DNA of 64,000 bases from Dehalococcoidia bacterium (lineage in GTDB: Bacteria > Chloroflexota > Dehalococcoidia > Lucifugimonadales > Lucifugimonadaceae), in contig JANQQP010000003.1 in the NCBI GenBank assembly GCA_028285005.1, forward strand, positions 1 through 64,000, read 5' to 3'. Below, one piece after another: positions 1 to 7,761 of this stretch. The translations under genes were made by a program, and so were the position numbers. Each line of letters starts with the position of its first letter. Position 1 is the stretch's first letter. A model generated the notes under the pieces. It saw nothing but the letters and a program-made list of their open reading frames with translations, was not told the DNA's origin and made no database searches.

Positions 1-1
1 A

Positions 2-658
2 ATCATCCTGATCGCGTTCGTGGTTGTGGCCTCAGTATTTGCCTTCACAGTCCTGTCCACGGGTGTGTTCTCGGCCGAGAGGTCAAAGGACACCATCTAC
101 GCGGGTCTGCAGGAGGCCAGGAGCTCACTTGAGCCACGTGGTGCTCTCATCGCCTACTCTGGTGGTGACAGCGGCGGTACGGCTACGATCTTCAAGGTGA
201 GCTTCATCGTCGCTCCGGCTGTTGCTGGTGAGGCGATTGACCTGACACCGCCTTACACGGCTGGTGGCACGGGCACTGACCCGGACATCGTCGCCAACGC
301 CGAGTACAGGACCATCGTGTCGTACACGGACCAGAACCAGTTCCTCCCGGACGTTCCATGGTCTGTTGACTTCATCGGTGAGAGCTCGGGTGACAACCTG
401 CTGGAAGCTGGTGAGAAGGCCGAGATGACGGTCTGGATCCTGCGGCGTGACTTCTCAGTTTCGAACGTCCTGGCTGCCAACGCTGTTGTCGGCTGGACAG
501 CTGACGTAAATGGCGCCCACGGCATCCTGGCCACGGGCGGCACGTTCCTGACGCCGAACGACAAGTTCACGCTTGAGATCAAGCCCGATTCTGGATCAGT
601 GATGACGCTGCAGCGGACGCTTCCGCCAAGGCTCGACACAATCCTGGACCTTCGCTAG
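2..658 (+). CDS. arlB: Archaellin (archaellum filament subunit), 5' end outside window
   Basis: This is a structural subunit of an archaeal-type motility filament. The reading frame is open from base 2, and its first visible residues match the hydrophobic N-terminal helix of the complete archaellin at 946-1665. The start codon and class III signal peptide therefore lie just upstream of the window. The two proteins are close paralogs along their whole length: they share the segment after the helix (STGVFSAERSKDTIY), a Pro/Gly-rich stretch near the middle, and the ending with a TLQR motif and an LDxxxDLR tail. In this family the N-terminal helix packs in the filament core and the C-terminal beta domain is exposed. 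A strong hairpin follows the stop, so this copy can be transcribed as a short separate message. The assignment is by similarity to the neighbour and by operon context. Confidence 0.9.
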   Translation: MILIAFVVVASVFAFTVLSTGVFSAERSKDTIYAGLQEARSSLEPRGALIAYSGGDSGGTATIFKVSFIVAPAVAGEAIDLTPPYTAGGTGTDPDIVANAEYRTIVSYTDQNQFLPDVPWSVDFIGESSGDNLLEAGEKAEMTVWILRRDFSVSNVLAANAVVGWTADVNGAHGILATGGTFLTPNDKFTLEIKPDSGSVMTLQRTLPPRLDTILDLR

Positions 659-689
659 ACACTCTGGCGGGCTTAGAACGGACGCAGAT

Positions 690-728
690 TGCGGCCATCG
701 GTGGAAACGCCGGTGGCCGCATCTTTGT
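690..728 (+). terminator. Rho-independent terminator between the two archaellin genes
   Basis: A 12-bp stem (690-701 with 710-721, one G-U pair) closes an 8-nt loop and is followed by TCTTTGTGTG. It lies 32 nt past the stop of the first archaellin. It would end or attenuate transcription there and make the first archaellin more abundant than the downstream genes. The rest of the gap to 945 holds no recognisable gene; a Shine-Dalgarno-like GGAG sits about nine bases before the next start. Confidence 0.7.
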
Positions 729-945
729 GTGAAATGTGTGCGAAAGGTGGGGGTGACCACTGCACGGGCAGGTGGTGTGCCCACAAAGGCACCGAACTGC
801 GTCGGCGCTTAGTGTTGAGTTACCTGCACCCGCGTGTTGCAGGCATGCCTCGTCATGGTAGGCGGTCTGAGAACGCGGGCATGCGGTTGGGAACAGGCCG
901 ATGGCGGCCAAACCCAGAGACGAAAAAGCTTTGGAGCCAGTCTAG

Positions 946-1665
946 ATGTCGAGCAGCCGCGAAAGAATCGCAGCGCGCAGAGGGATAACCGGACTCGAGA
1001 CTGCGATCATCCTGATCGCCTTCGTCGTGGTCGCCACTGTTTTCGCCTTCACCGTTCTCTCGACCGGCGTGTTTTCTGCCGAGCGTTCGAAGGACACCAT
1101 CTACTCTGGTTTGGAGTCAGCCAGAGCTTCTCTGGAACCACGAGGCTCGCTGGTGGCATATCGCGGAGCACACGGCTCAACTCCAACCAACACCATCTAC
1201 AAGGTCGCCTTTATTGTCACTCCTTCGGTCTCAGGACAGGCGATCGATCTCACTCCGCCTTACACGGCCGGTGGCACCGGCACCGACCCCGATATCTCGG
1301 CCGGAGCCGAATACCGGACGGTCATCTCGTACGTGGACAAGAACCAGGCGCTGCCTGACGTGCCCTGGACGGTCAGCTTCCTTGGCAACAGCAACGGAGA
1401 CAACCTGCTGGAGACCGGTGAGAAGGCTGAGATTACGGTCTGGATATTACGGCGGGACAACGATGTAACTGACATCAATGCAGCTAACGCTGTTTTGGGG
1501 TGGACCGCTGACGCTAATGGGGCTCATGGAATCCTGACTACAGGCGGAACGATCCTCACACCGAACGACACTTTTGCTCTGGAGATCAAGCCGGATATCG
1601 GATCCGTGATCACTCTGCAGAGAGATGTGCCGGTGAAGTTAGACCCCGTGATGGATCTCAGGTGA
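946..1665 (+). CDS. arlB: Archaellin with class III signal peptide
   Basis: This is a filament subunit of 239 residues. The N-terminus has the type IV pilin/archaellin class III signal: a short basic leader ending in Arg-Arg-Gly (residues 11-13), then Ile-Thr-Gly-Leu-Glu with glutamate at +5, then about 20 hydrophobic residues (AIILIAFVVVATVFAFTVL). Cleavage is expected after Gly13 by a pre-archaellin peptidase, which is not encoded in this window. The C-terminal two thirds are Gly/Thr/Asp-rich and beta-prone, as in archaellin outer domains. One N-D-T sequon occurs near the C-terminus that the first archaellin lacks (NDK there). The ATG is supported by GGAG nine bases upstream. Two adjacent archaellin genes are common in archaeal arl operons, where they can play major and minor filament roles. 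Confidence 0.93.
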   Translation: MSSSRERIAARRGITGLETAIILIAFVVVATVFAFTVLSTGVFSAERSKDTIYSGLESARASLEPRGSLVAYRGAHGSTPTNTIYKVAFIVTPSVSGQAIDLTPPYTAGGTGTDPDISAGAEYRTVISYVDKNQALPDVPWTVSFLGNSNGDNLLETGEKAEITVWILRRDNDVTDINAANAVLGWTADANGAHGILTTGGTILTPNDTFALEIKPDIGSVITLQRDVPVKLDPVMDLR

Positions 1666-1794
1666 GAGATATAAGCAAAGAGATACACAACCTTGCCCTG
1701 ACACGGCTCATACAGGTCCGCCGCAGACTGACTGCAGTGGACCCTGTGCTGGCCGTGTCGGTTGCGTTTAGAGCGACCGGGCATGGAGGCGAAA

Positions 1795-1929
1795 GTGGCC
1801 GATGAGAAGAGCCTCGAAGAGAGGCTGCAGGCCATACAGGAAGAGTTGAATGCGCTTCGGGACACGGTGTTCCCGATGCTGGCAGACATCCGGTCACGGC
1901 TGTTTGCCCAACAGCAAACCAACCAGTGA
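1795..1929 (+). CDS. Small coiled-coil ORF between archaellin and ArlCDE genes
   Basis: A 44-codon ORF starts at GTG 1795 behind a well-placed GGAGG (1785-1789). An ATG at 1783 would add four residues but has no ribosome site. The product is almost entirely helical and heptad-like (SLEERLQAIQEELNALRD, then MLADIRSRLF), with no membrane segment. It ends 13 nt before the next gene. In archaea this operon position is held by ArlC/D/E, whose N-termini are also coiled coils. A detached coiled-coil module of that switch complex is plausible, but this is inferred from position and composition only. The match between ribosome site, start and heptads makes translation likely. Confidence 0.5.
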   Translation: MADEKSLEERLQAIQEELNALRDTVFPMLADIRSRLFAQQQTNQ

Positions 1930-1942
1930 GGTCCACTGAACT

Positions 1943-2911
1943 TTGGCTGGCGAAGACGCTCGTCTGAAAGCAGGACTTAAGTCCGCCGAGGATGAGCTTA
2001 ATCTCATAAAGAACCAGATCCAGCAGACATTGCTGGATATACGGGAACACATCCTTGATGTGACCAACCCGTTCAATAGCGTCGTGCCAGAACTTCTCGA
2101 TGACGACGAAGAGATGAGCATCGAGGATTCGGGCGGTGTCGGCGGTGAGGCCGGCGCTGATGGCGAGGACGGAGTCAGCGAAGGCGAGGGTGAAGGCGAA
2201 GAGATCGAGGGCGAAGGTGAGGGCGAAGCCGAAGAAGACATTGAGTCTGTAGAGGACGCGGGCGCTGACGAGGTGTTGATGGAGGACGGGGACTCTGTGG
2301 CAGACGAATACGAGGATGTTCCAGAGGACGAGATCATCGAAGACGGCGGCGGCTCTGGCGGTGGCGGCGGACTGATGGATTTGCTGGAAGATGCTGCTGA
2401 CGAGGAAGAGGCGGAAGAAGAAGAGTCGGAAGGTTTTGAGCTGGACGACGAGGAACAGATGCCCGAGTTCGAGGCTGACATCGAATCAGAAGAGCTGACC
2501 GACCCTCAGCTCCTGGAAGACGCTTTGCCCGAAGGCGAATTGGAGTCTTCAGGCGACGGCGTTGCGGACGCGGTTGCCGCCGCGCTGGTTGCTGATGTCG
2601 ATCTTCTGACGATGGCGAGCCTGGTGCGCTGGACCGCTGTGACGCGGGAGCGCCTGGGCGCCAACAGGCTCGACATCCTGCTAGACGCCTACGAGATGGC
2701 TGGAAGGCTCACGCCTCAGATGAAGAACGTGGTCCGAGCCCTGAGCGCCCTCGGCGAAGAGGACGAAGATGGCATACCTGTGCGGGACGTGGTGACTGCG
2801 ATGGTCCGCATGGACGGTGTGATCAATTCCGAGGAGAACCGTGAAAGCAACCGTCTGCTGGGGCTCCTGTTGGAGATGGACGAAGACCCGCTCGATCACC
2901 TCGCGGCTTAG
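1943..2911 (+). CDS. ArlC/D/E-like archaellum cytosolic ring protein with acidic linker
   Basis: This 322-residue protein has three parts. Residues 1-50 are a helical, coiled-coil-like segment. Residues about 50-210 are an extremely acidic Glu/Asp/Gly linker. Residues about 213-275 resemble the conserved ArlD/ArlE C-terminal domain: a Leu-x-Arg-Trp motif, then a helix with a tyrosine (LLDAYEMAGRLTP) and a final helix. In archaea ArlCDE form the ring around the motor ATPase and link it to CheY through CheF. The gene lies between the archaellins and the stator genes, the usual place. TTG 1943 is the start giving the coiled coil; GAGG lies 11 nt upstream. The acidic linker is much longer than in typical archaeal homologs. 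The family call rests on the C-terminal motif and synteny, without alignment. Confidence 0.7.
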   Translation: MAGEDARLKAGLKSAEDELNLIKNQIQQTLLDIREHILDVTNPFNSVVPELLDDDEEMSIEDSGGVGGEAGADGEDGVSEGEGEGEEIEGEGEGEAEEDIESVEDAGADEVLMEDGDSVADEYEDVPEDEIIEDGGGSGGGGGLMDLLEDAADEEEAEEEESEGFELDDEEQMPEFEADIESEELTDPQLLEDALPEGELESSGDGVADAVAAALVADVDLLTMASLVRWTAVTRERLGANRLDILLDAYEMAGRLTPQMKNVVRALSALGEEDEDGIPVRDVVTAMVRMDGVINSEENRESNRLLGLLLEMDEDPLDHLAA

Positions 2912-3010
2912 GCCTGAGCGTCTCGTCCCACCCGAATCTATCGAAAACAGCGGCCCGGCTCATTACCGGGCTGAACATGGAGTGCTGTCATAGACAAGGC
3001 GATCACAACG

Positions 3011-3520
3011 ATGTTGCTGACGATAGCCGGCGTAGTAGCGGCTATCGCAGTAATGAACGCCGTGTTCCCGGCGGTCACACGCAGCTCAAGCGCTCTTACC
3101 ACTGCCAGTTCGACCGTTGACGAGCGCATCAGGACGAATGTGAACGTTGTGCAGTCCGTCGGTGAGCTGGACTCAGGCGGCTCATTCGTCGACACCAACT
3201 CCAACTCGCTGTTCGACTTCTTCGTGTGGGTGAAGAACGTGGGCGATGTGACGGTGCCTGCGATCGCCGAGATGGATGTGTTCTTTGGCCAGCCTGGCTC
3301 CGTGACTCGCATTCCCAACACAGCGGACTCTCCGAGCACCTATCCAAACTGGACGCACGCTGTTGAAGGCGGAGGCGACTGGGAGGTGGCCGAAACCGTT
3401 CGTTTTGAGATCAGGTTCGATGATGGCTGCCCTGGCGCATGTTCCAAACCGGCAGGAACGTACTTTGTACGGATAGTCACGCCGAACGGAGTCGCGACCG
3501 AAACGCACTTCTCTATGTAG
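3011..3520 (+). CDS. arlG: ArlG-like archaellum stator protein
   Basis: ArlG-type proteins have one N-terminal membrane helix and an extracytoplasmic beta-sandwich that acts with ArlF as the stator. Here a hydrophobic helix (LLTIAGVVAAIAVMNAVF) begins directly after the ATG. It is followed by a polar linker and a beta domain carrying the typical FVWVKNVG and MDVFFG segments. The predicted length is 169 residues. ATG 3011 is the first conventional start. The frame is open upstream to give D-K-A-I-T-T before the Met, which looks like the usual charged N-terminus, but only an ATA codon at 2990 (7 nt after GGAG) could start it. The gene is the first of three stator-type genes in a row. Assignment to ArlG rather than ArlF rests on the KNVG/DVFFG motif. 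Confidence 0.75.
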   Translation: MLLTIAGVVAAIAVMNAVFPAVTRSSSALTTASSTVDERIRTNVNVVQSVGELDSGGSFVDTNSNSLFDFFVWVKNVGDVTVPAIAEMDVFFGQPGSVTRIPNTADSPSTYPNWTHAVEGGGDWEVAETVRFEIRFDDGCPGACSKPAGTYFVRIVTPNGVATETHFSM

Positions 3521-3571
3521 AGCAGTCTCTGGGTCCGGTGTCTGTGCTGGGCCGCACAGGAGAGATCTCAA

Positions 3572-4096
3572 GTGGGAACAGCCGTCATTGCACTCCTGGC
3601 CTTCGCCATAGTGCTCGGCGCGTCCTTCACCGCCCTTGGCGACCTGGTTGGCCTCAGCGTCACAAGCGCCGATTCGTTGCGTTCCTCGTGGCGGGAGGCG
3701 GAGCGGGTCGTAGACAGCTCAATCATTCCTATCTCTGCCAGTGTCTCCACCACAGACGTAGACGTCGTGATAGGCAACCGCGGCCGACTGAAATACGCAG
3801 AGCCGGAACTGGGCGAGTGGGAGGTGGTTGTGCGCTATGACGACACCGGTGGCACCTCCCACGTTGAGTACCTGAGCTACTCCTCAACGCTCGGCACCGG
3901 TAACTGGACGGTCCAGCAGATTTATCTTGAGCAGTCCACTTCCACTGTTGAGGTGTACGAGATCGACATCTTGAACCCTGATGAAGAGATGGTGATCAGG
4001 GCTCGTCTCGCCAACACGCCGGGCACACCCACGCTCAACCAGGTGACGATATCGCCTCCTGAAGGCGGCTCTGGGACGGTCCACTTCAGTGGCTGA
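3572..4096 (+). CDS. arlF: ArlF-like archaellum stator protein, copy 1
   Basis: The 174-residue product has one N-terminal membrane helix (AVIALLAFAIVLGASFTAL) and a beta-rich outer domain with a VVIGNRG motif, the FlaF/ArlF-type N-x-G strand turn. The start is GTG 3572, with AGGAG eight bases upstream. In archaea ArlF sits outside the membrane and holds the motor against the S-layer while the filament turns. The protein is clearly related to the next gene: both have W-[ED]-V-V, V-x-Y, an STLGTGNWTV / SAGEWTV segment and a late NPxEE[MF][VI]IRA motif. They look like an in-place duplication, so the two could be alternatives or form a mixed stator. Confidence 0.7.
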   Translation: MGTAVIALLAFAIVLGASFTALGDLVGLSVTSADSLRSSWREAERVVDSSIIPISASVSTTDVDVVIGNRGRLKYAEPELGEWEVVVRYDDTGGTSHVEYLSYSSTLGTGNWTVQQIYLEQSTSTVEVYEIDILNPDEEMVIRARLANTPGTPTLNQVTISPPEGGSGTVHFSG

Positions 4097-4219
4097 GATG
4101 CGTCACAACTTGGGTTCGGTTAGCGCGTTCTACGGTTGGAGCGGATCTCTTAACGGCTCTCTCTCCGACTTCGATCACACCGGAAGCACACCTGGAGACG
4201 ACTTCGAAGAGAGGCTCCG

Positions 4220-4753
4220 TTGTCCAGTCTTGTAATAGCACTGGTCTCGGTGATGGTGATTCTGGTTGCGATGACCGGCCTCGTAACGAGCTTCACCGGC
4301 CCGCAAGCCCAGATTGGCGAGACGGTGAGGGAGTCGAGCGACCTGTACGGCGAGATCGCACGTACCGAGCTCACATCTCTGACCGTTTCGGTCATATCTG
4401 CTGGGGCCACCGTTGACTGGTCTGTTGGGAACATCGGCCAGACGCAGTTTCGAGTGTTCGAAGACTGGGATGTGGTGATCGTCTACCAGGACTCAGCCGG
4501 GTCCGGATTGCAGGTCGACCACCTCACCTACACAACGAACGTCTCGCCTTCGGCCGGTGAATGGACCGTAACGGGTGTCTACAGGGACGCAGGAACGCTG
4601 ACTGCGGAGGTGTTCAACCCCGGGATAGTGGACCCGGGTGAGGAGTTCATCATCAGGGCGCAGTTGAGCCCGTCCATTTCGACGCCGACTACGAACACGG
4701 TGACGCTGGCGGTTGAGAACGGAGTCACGGTCTCGTCGCAGTTCGTGAACTAG
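4220..4753 (+). CDS. arlF: ArlF-like archaellum stator protein, copy 2
   Basis: This is a paralog of the preceding gene, with 177 residues. A membrane helix (LVIALVSVMVILVAMTGLV) directly follows the start. The outer domain repeats the same motifs (WSVGNIG, DWDVVIVY, AGEWTV, DPGEEFIIRA). The start is TTG 4220, supported by AGAGAGG five bases before it. The 123 bp separating it from copy 1 is a larger gap than elsewhere in this part of the operon. Two ArlF-like proteins plus ArlG make three stator-class subunits, one more than the archaeal pair. Their cell-envelope anchor in a bacterium is unknown. The call depends on the shared motifs and on synteny. Confidence 0.68.
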   Translation: MSSLVIALVSVMVILVAMTGLVTSFTGPQAQIGETVRESSDLYGEIARTELTSLTVSVISAGATVDWSVGNIGQTQFRVFEDWDVVIVYQDSAGSGLQVDHLTYTTNVSPSAGEWTVTGVYRDAGTLTAEVFNPGIVDPGEEFIIRAQLSPSISTPTTNTVTLAVENGVTVSSQFVN

Positions 4754-5061
4754 CAATTTTCGTCTGGTCGGCACGATCCGCGAAGTGGGCTTTAATCGAC
4801 TCTGCTAAGGCAGTCGCAACCCGGCCTCCAACACCGTTCTAAGACTTCGTAGATCGGTGTGGACGGAGCCCTCTGGGGCACTGCTTTTACCGCCTAACGG
4901 TGAACACTCAGGCCCAACTTGACATTTCTCCTTCTTGAGAGAGACCGCCTGCAACGAGAATTCAAGTTGAAGTGGTCTGCAACCGGGCTATCCAGGCAAT
5001 TTTCGATGAACGCCTGGCCCTCGGGCCTCTTGCTGGAGAACCGGTCGTCTGAGCAGTCCGA
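4754..5061. other. Intergenic region before arlH, likely secondary promoter
   Basis: These 308 bases separate the stator genes from the motor genes and hold no convincing ORF. A weak stem (CTGC-TAAG-GCAG, near 4803-4814) follows an A/T-rich patch, but there is no terminator T-run. The size of the gap, inside an operon whose later genes nearly touch, suggests a separate promoter for arlHIJ. No clear -35/-10 pair could be picked. Confidence 0.35.
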
Positions 5062-5079
5062 TTGAGACTCGGAGGAAAC

Positions 5080-5787
5080 GTGGCAGAAGCTGGATCCATA
5101 GCGTCTGTATCGACAGGCCAACCAGACCTCGACAAGAAGCTGGGTGGAGGCATTCCGCTCGGCTCGCTAACGCTACTCGAAGGGCAATCTGACTCTGGTA
5201 AGTCCGTTGTCTCTCAGCAGTTGATCTGGGGATCGCTGCAGGCAGGACTCACCGCGGTGCTTTTCACTACTGAGAGCACGACGAAGAGCTTCCTGCGCCA
5301 GATGTCCAGCCTGAACCTCGAGGTGATGGAGTTTCTGCTACTCGGCAGGCTTCGCATCTACCCGATCGCTGTCGGACGCCGCAAGCTCACGCCCAAGCAG
5401 GTTTTCAACACCGTGGTTAAGTCGACGAAAGAGGGCCAGGGAGTGGACCTCATCGTTGTCGACTCGTTGACCACGTTCGTGACTCGTGGTTCCTGGGAAG
5501 AGACAGCGACCTACTTCGAGCACTGCCAGGAGTTGGTCTCGGAGAACCGCACGATCATCAACGTGGCCTCCACTTACGCCTTTGACGACACGACTCTGGC
5601 GAGGCTGCGTTCGATGTGTGACGCCCACCTCACTCTCCGTACCGAAGAGGTTGGTGATCAGCTTGTGAAGATCCTTGAGGTTGCGAAGGTGCGAGGTGCT
5701 TCCAAGACCACAGGAAACATCATCACGTTCGACATCGAGCCGGACATCGGCATGAAGATCATTCCGTTCTCAAGGACTTCGGCTTAA
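5080..5787 (+). CDS. arlH: ArlH, KaiC-like ATP-binding protein of the archaellum motor
   Basis: ArlH is a RecA/KaiC-fold protein that binds ATP and docks on ArlI to regulate motor assembly. This protein is 235 residues, the family's normal size. It has a Walker A (GQSDSGKS) about 35 residues in, a hydrophobic Walker B ending in aspartate (LIVVDSLTTF) and a typical C-terminal RecA-like sheet. I chose GTG 5080 because GGAGGA lies immediately upstream. TTG 5062 would add six residues with no ribosome site. It is followed 18 nt later by arlI, the conserved H-I-J order. There is no duplicated second KaiC domain, so a clock role is unlikely. Confidence 0.9.
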   Translation: MAEAGSIASVSTGQPDLDKKLGGGIPLGSLTLLEGQSDSGKSVVSQQLIWGSLQAGLTAVLFTTESTTKSFLRQMSSLNLEVMEFLLLGRLRIYPIAVGRRKLTPKQVFNTVVKSTKEGQGVDLIVVDSLTTFVTRGSWEETATYFEHCQELVSENRTIINVASTYAFDDTTLARLRSMCDAHLTLRTEEVGDQLVKILEVAKVRGASKTTGNIITFDIEPDIGMKIIPFSRTSA

Positions 5788-5805
5788 CCCGGCCCGTGAA
5801 ATCAG

Positions 5806-7761
5806 ATGAGTGACTTTCCTCCTCCATTTGAACTGAAAGAGCCGGAAGAGTGCGATGAGCCAGAATCGTGCGAGTTCATTCAGCAGCTTCCCACGGCGCT
5901 GAAAGAGGTCGTGACCGAAGTCGGCTTCCTGCGCAAGTACGTTCACAGGCTGCCTGTCGATGAGATAGGTCTGCCGGTCTATCGCGAGGAGCTAGAGCGT
6001 TCGGACGGCGATGCAGAGAAGCCGAACTTCATCTACAAGTCGCACAAGGGTGGAATCTACTTCCACATCTATCCCGACCCTGCCGGCGGCCGTGACCACT
6101 ACATCGCCATCGAGCCCAGGATCGACCACCCTCAGATCCGTGAGTTGATGGCCGATATCGAACTGGCAATGCTCGACTATACAGACGAGCTCGAGGCCGC
6201 CCGCGGCGATGAACAGCTTGGCCTGGTTCTGGAGTGGTGCCTGGACTCGATCTTCAAAGAGAAGCCAACGATGGAGTTGGACGAGATCTACGCGCTGCCG
6301 GTCATCGACCCTGACGCCGAGCCTGAAGAAGAGGAAGAAGAAGCGAAGGCGGAGGGCGATGCCGAAACGGCTGCGGCAGAGGGTACCGCCGTTGCGAGTG
6401 CTGGCGGAGAAGACTCCGAGGAAGCTGGCGGCGGAACTGCCGTTGCTACAGAGGCTCCAGCCAAGAAGCCCAAGGGCAAGAAGCGAGGCGGCGGCCTGTT
6501 CTCCAAGTTCCTGGGTAGCGGCAAGGGATCGAAGGTCGACCTTCAGGCCAAGTGGAAGCTTTCCAAGCTGGACATCGAGGGAATCAAGTACCAGCTGGTG
6601 AAGGAGAAGGTCGGAGTCGGAGTGCTGCAACCTCTGATCAACGACCACTGGATTGAGGATATTTCGTGTTCCGGCGTCGGCAAGATGTACATCGAGCACA
6701 AGGTGTTCAAGTCGATGCTGTGCTCGTTCGGCTACAAGGACGACGCCGAGCTAGATGAGCACGTTCTGAGGCTCTCCGAGCGCATCAAGAAGCCTGTGAC
6801 GTTCAGGGCGCCCGTGGTGGACGCGTCGCTGCCGGATGGCTCTCGTATCAATATCGTCTTCGGCCGCGACGTTTCGTTGACCGGTTCGAACTACACCATC
6901 CGTAAGTTTGCAGAAGACCCGATCAGCATCTTGAACCTGATCAGGTGGAAGTCGATCACTTCTGAGGCGGCGGCTTACCTTTCGCTCTGTCTCGAAGACG
7001 GCATGAACATGTTCGTGTCCGGTGAGACAGCTTCAGGTAAGACGACGCTGATGAATGCGCTCACAGTGTTCATCAGGCCGAACGCCAAGATCGTGTCGAT
7101 TGAGGACACGGCTGAAGTGCAGGTGCCGCACCCGAACTGGCTGCGAGAGGTGGTGCGGAAGGCGAAGCCCGGTGAGGGCGACTCCGGCGTGGGTATGTTC
7201 GACCTCCTGAAGGCTGCACTGCGTCAGCGTCCTGAAGAGATCATCATCGGTGAGATTCGTGGTGAAGAGGGTCTTATCGCCTTCCAGGCCATGCAGACCG
7301 GTCACCCGGTTATGGCAACCTTCCACGCAGCCTCAGTTCAGAAGCTGATCCAGCGTGTTGTCGGTGACCCGATTCTCGTTCCCAAGAACTATGTCGACAA
7401 CCTCAACCTCTGCGTGATTCAGGAAGGTGTGAGGCTACCGAGCGGAGACCATGGCAGGCGTTGCACCTCCATCTCTGAGATCGTCAACTACGACTCTCTG
7501 AGTGACTCATTCTCATTCGTTGAGGTGTTCACCTGGGACCCGGTCACGGACGTGCTCGAGTTCACGGGCATGAACAACTCCTATCTGCTTGAGCAGCGGA
7601 TTGCGCCCTCACGTGGATATCCGCCGGCACGCAGACGCCAGATCTACTCGCTCGTGAAACGCCGCGCCAGGATCCTCGACAAGCTGGTCAACACCGGTAT
7701 TGAGGACTACTACGAGACGTTCCAGGTGATCTCCAAAGCCACAGCGGATGGTGTGTTCTAG
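5806..7761 (+). CDS. arlI: ArlI, archaellum motor ATPase (type II/IV secretion superfamily)
   Basis: ArlI is the hexameric ATPase that drives filament assembly and rotation. The C-terminal half carries Walker A (SGETASGKTTL, about residues 404-414), an Asp-box region (IEDTAEVQVPH), Walker B-like IIIGEIRG (about 475) and a His-box region (MQTGHPVMATFHA). At 651 residues it is longer than archaeal ArlI. The extra length is an acidic Glu/Ala linker (about 165-215) followed by a Lys/Gly-rich stretch (about 222-245) between the N-terminal domain and the ATPase core. An early cysteine pair (residues 14 and 21) is also seen. The stop overlaps the start of arlJ by one base, implying translational coupling. 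The enzyme identity is clear; the linker's role is unknown. Confidence 0.93.
   Translation: MSDFPPPFELKEPEECDEPESCEFIQQLPTALKEVVTEVGFLRKYVHRLPVDEIGLPVYREELERSDGDAEKPNFIYKSHKGGIYFHIYPDPAGGRDHYIAIEPRIDHPQIRELMADIELAMLDYTDELEAARGDEQLGLVLEWCLDSIFKEKPTMELDEIYALPVIDPDAEPEEEEEEAKAEGDAETAAAEGTAVASAGGEDSEEAGGGTAVATEAPAKKPKGKKRGGGLFSKFLGSGKGSKVDLQAKWKLSKLDIEGIKYQLVKEKVGVGVLQPLINDHWIEDISCSGVGKMYIEHKVFKSMLCSFGYKDDAELDEHVLRLSERIKKPVTFRAPVVDASLPDGSRINIVFGRDVSLTGSNYTIRKFAEDPISILNLIRWKSITSEAAAYLSLCLEDGMNMFVSGETASGKTTLMNALTVFIRPNAKIVSIEDTAEVQVPHPNWLREVVRKAKPGEGDSGVGMFDLLKAALRQRPEEIIIGEIRGEEGLIAFQAMQTGHPVMATFHAASVQKLIQRVVGDPILVPKNYVDNLNLCVIQEGVRLPSGDHGRRCTSISEIVNYDSLSDSFSFVEVFTWDPVTDVLEFTGMNNSYLLEQRIAPSRGYPPARRRQIYSLVKRRARILDKLVNTGIEDYYETFQVISKATADGVF

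Noticed and set aside
834-1358. Arg-rich frame overlapping the second archaellin
   Set aside because: It runs in another frame of the archaellin gene and has no motif; the archaellin has its own signal peptide and ribosome site.
1894-2481. Ser/Pro-rich frame on the minus strand
   Set aside because: It is the reverse complement of the Glu/Asp-rich linker of the ArlCDE-like gene, which produces Ser/Pro codons by chance.
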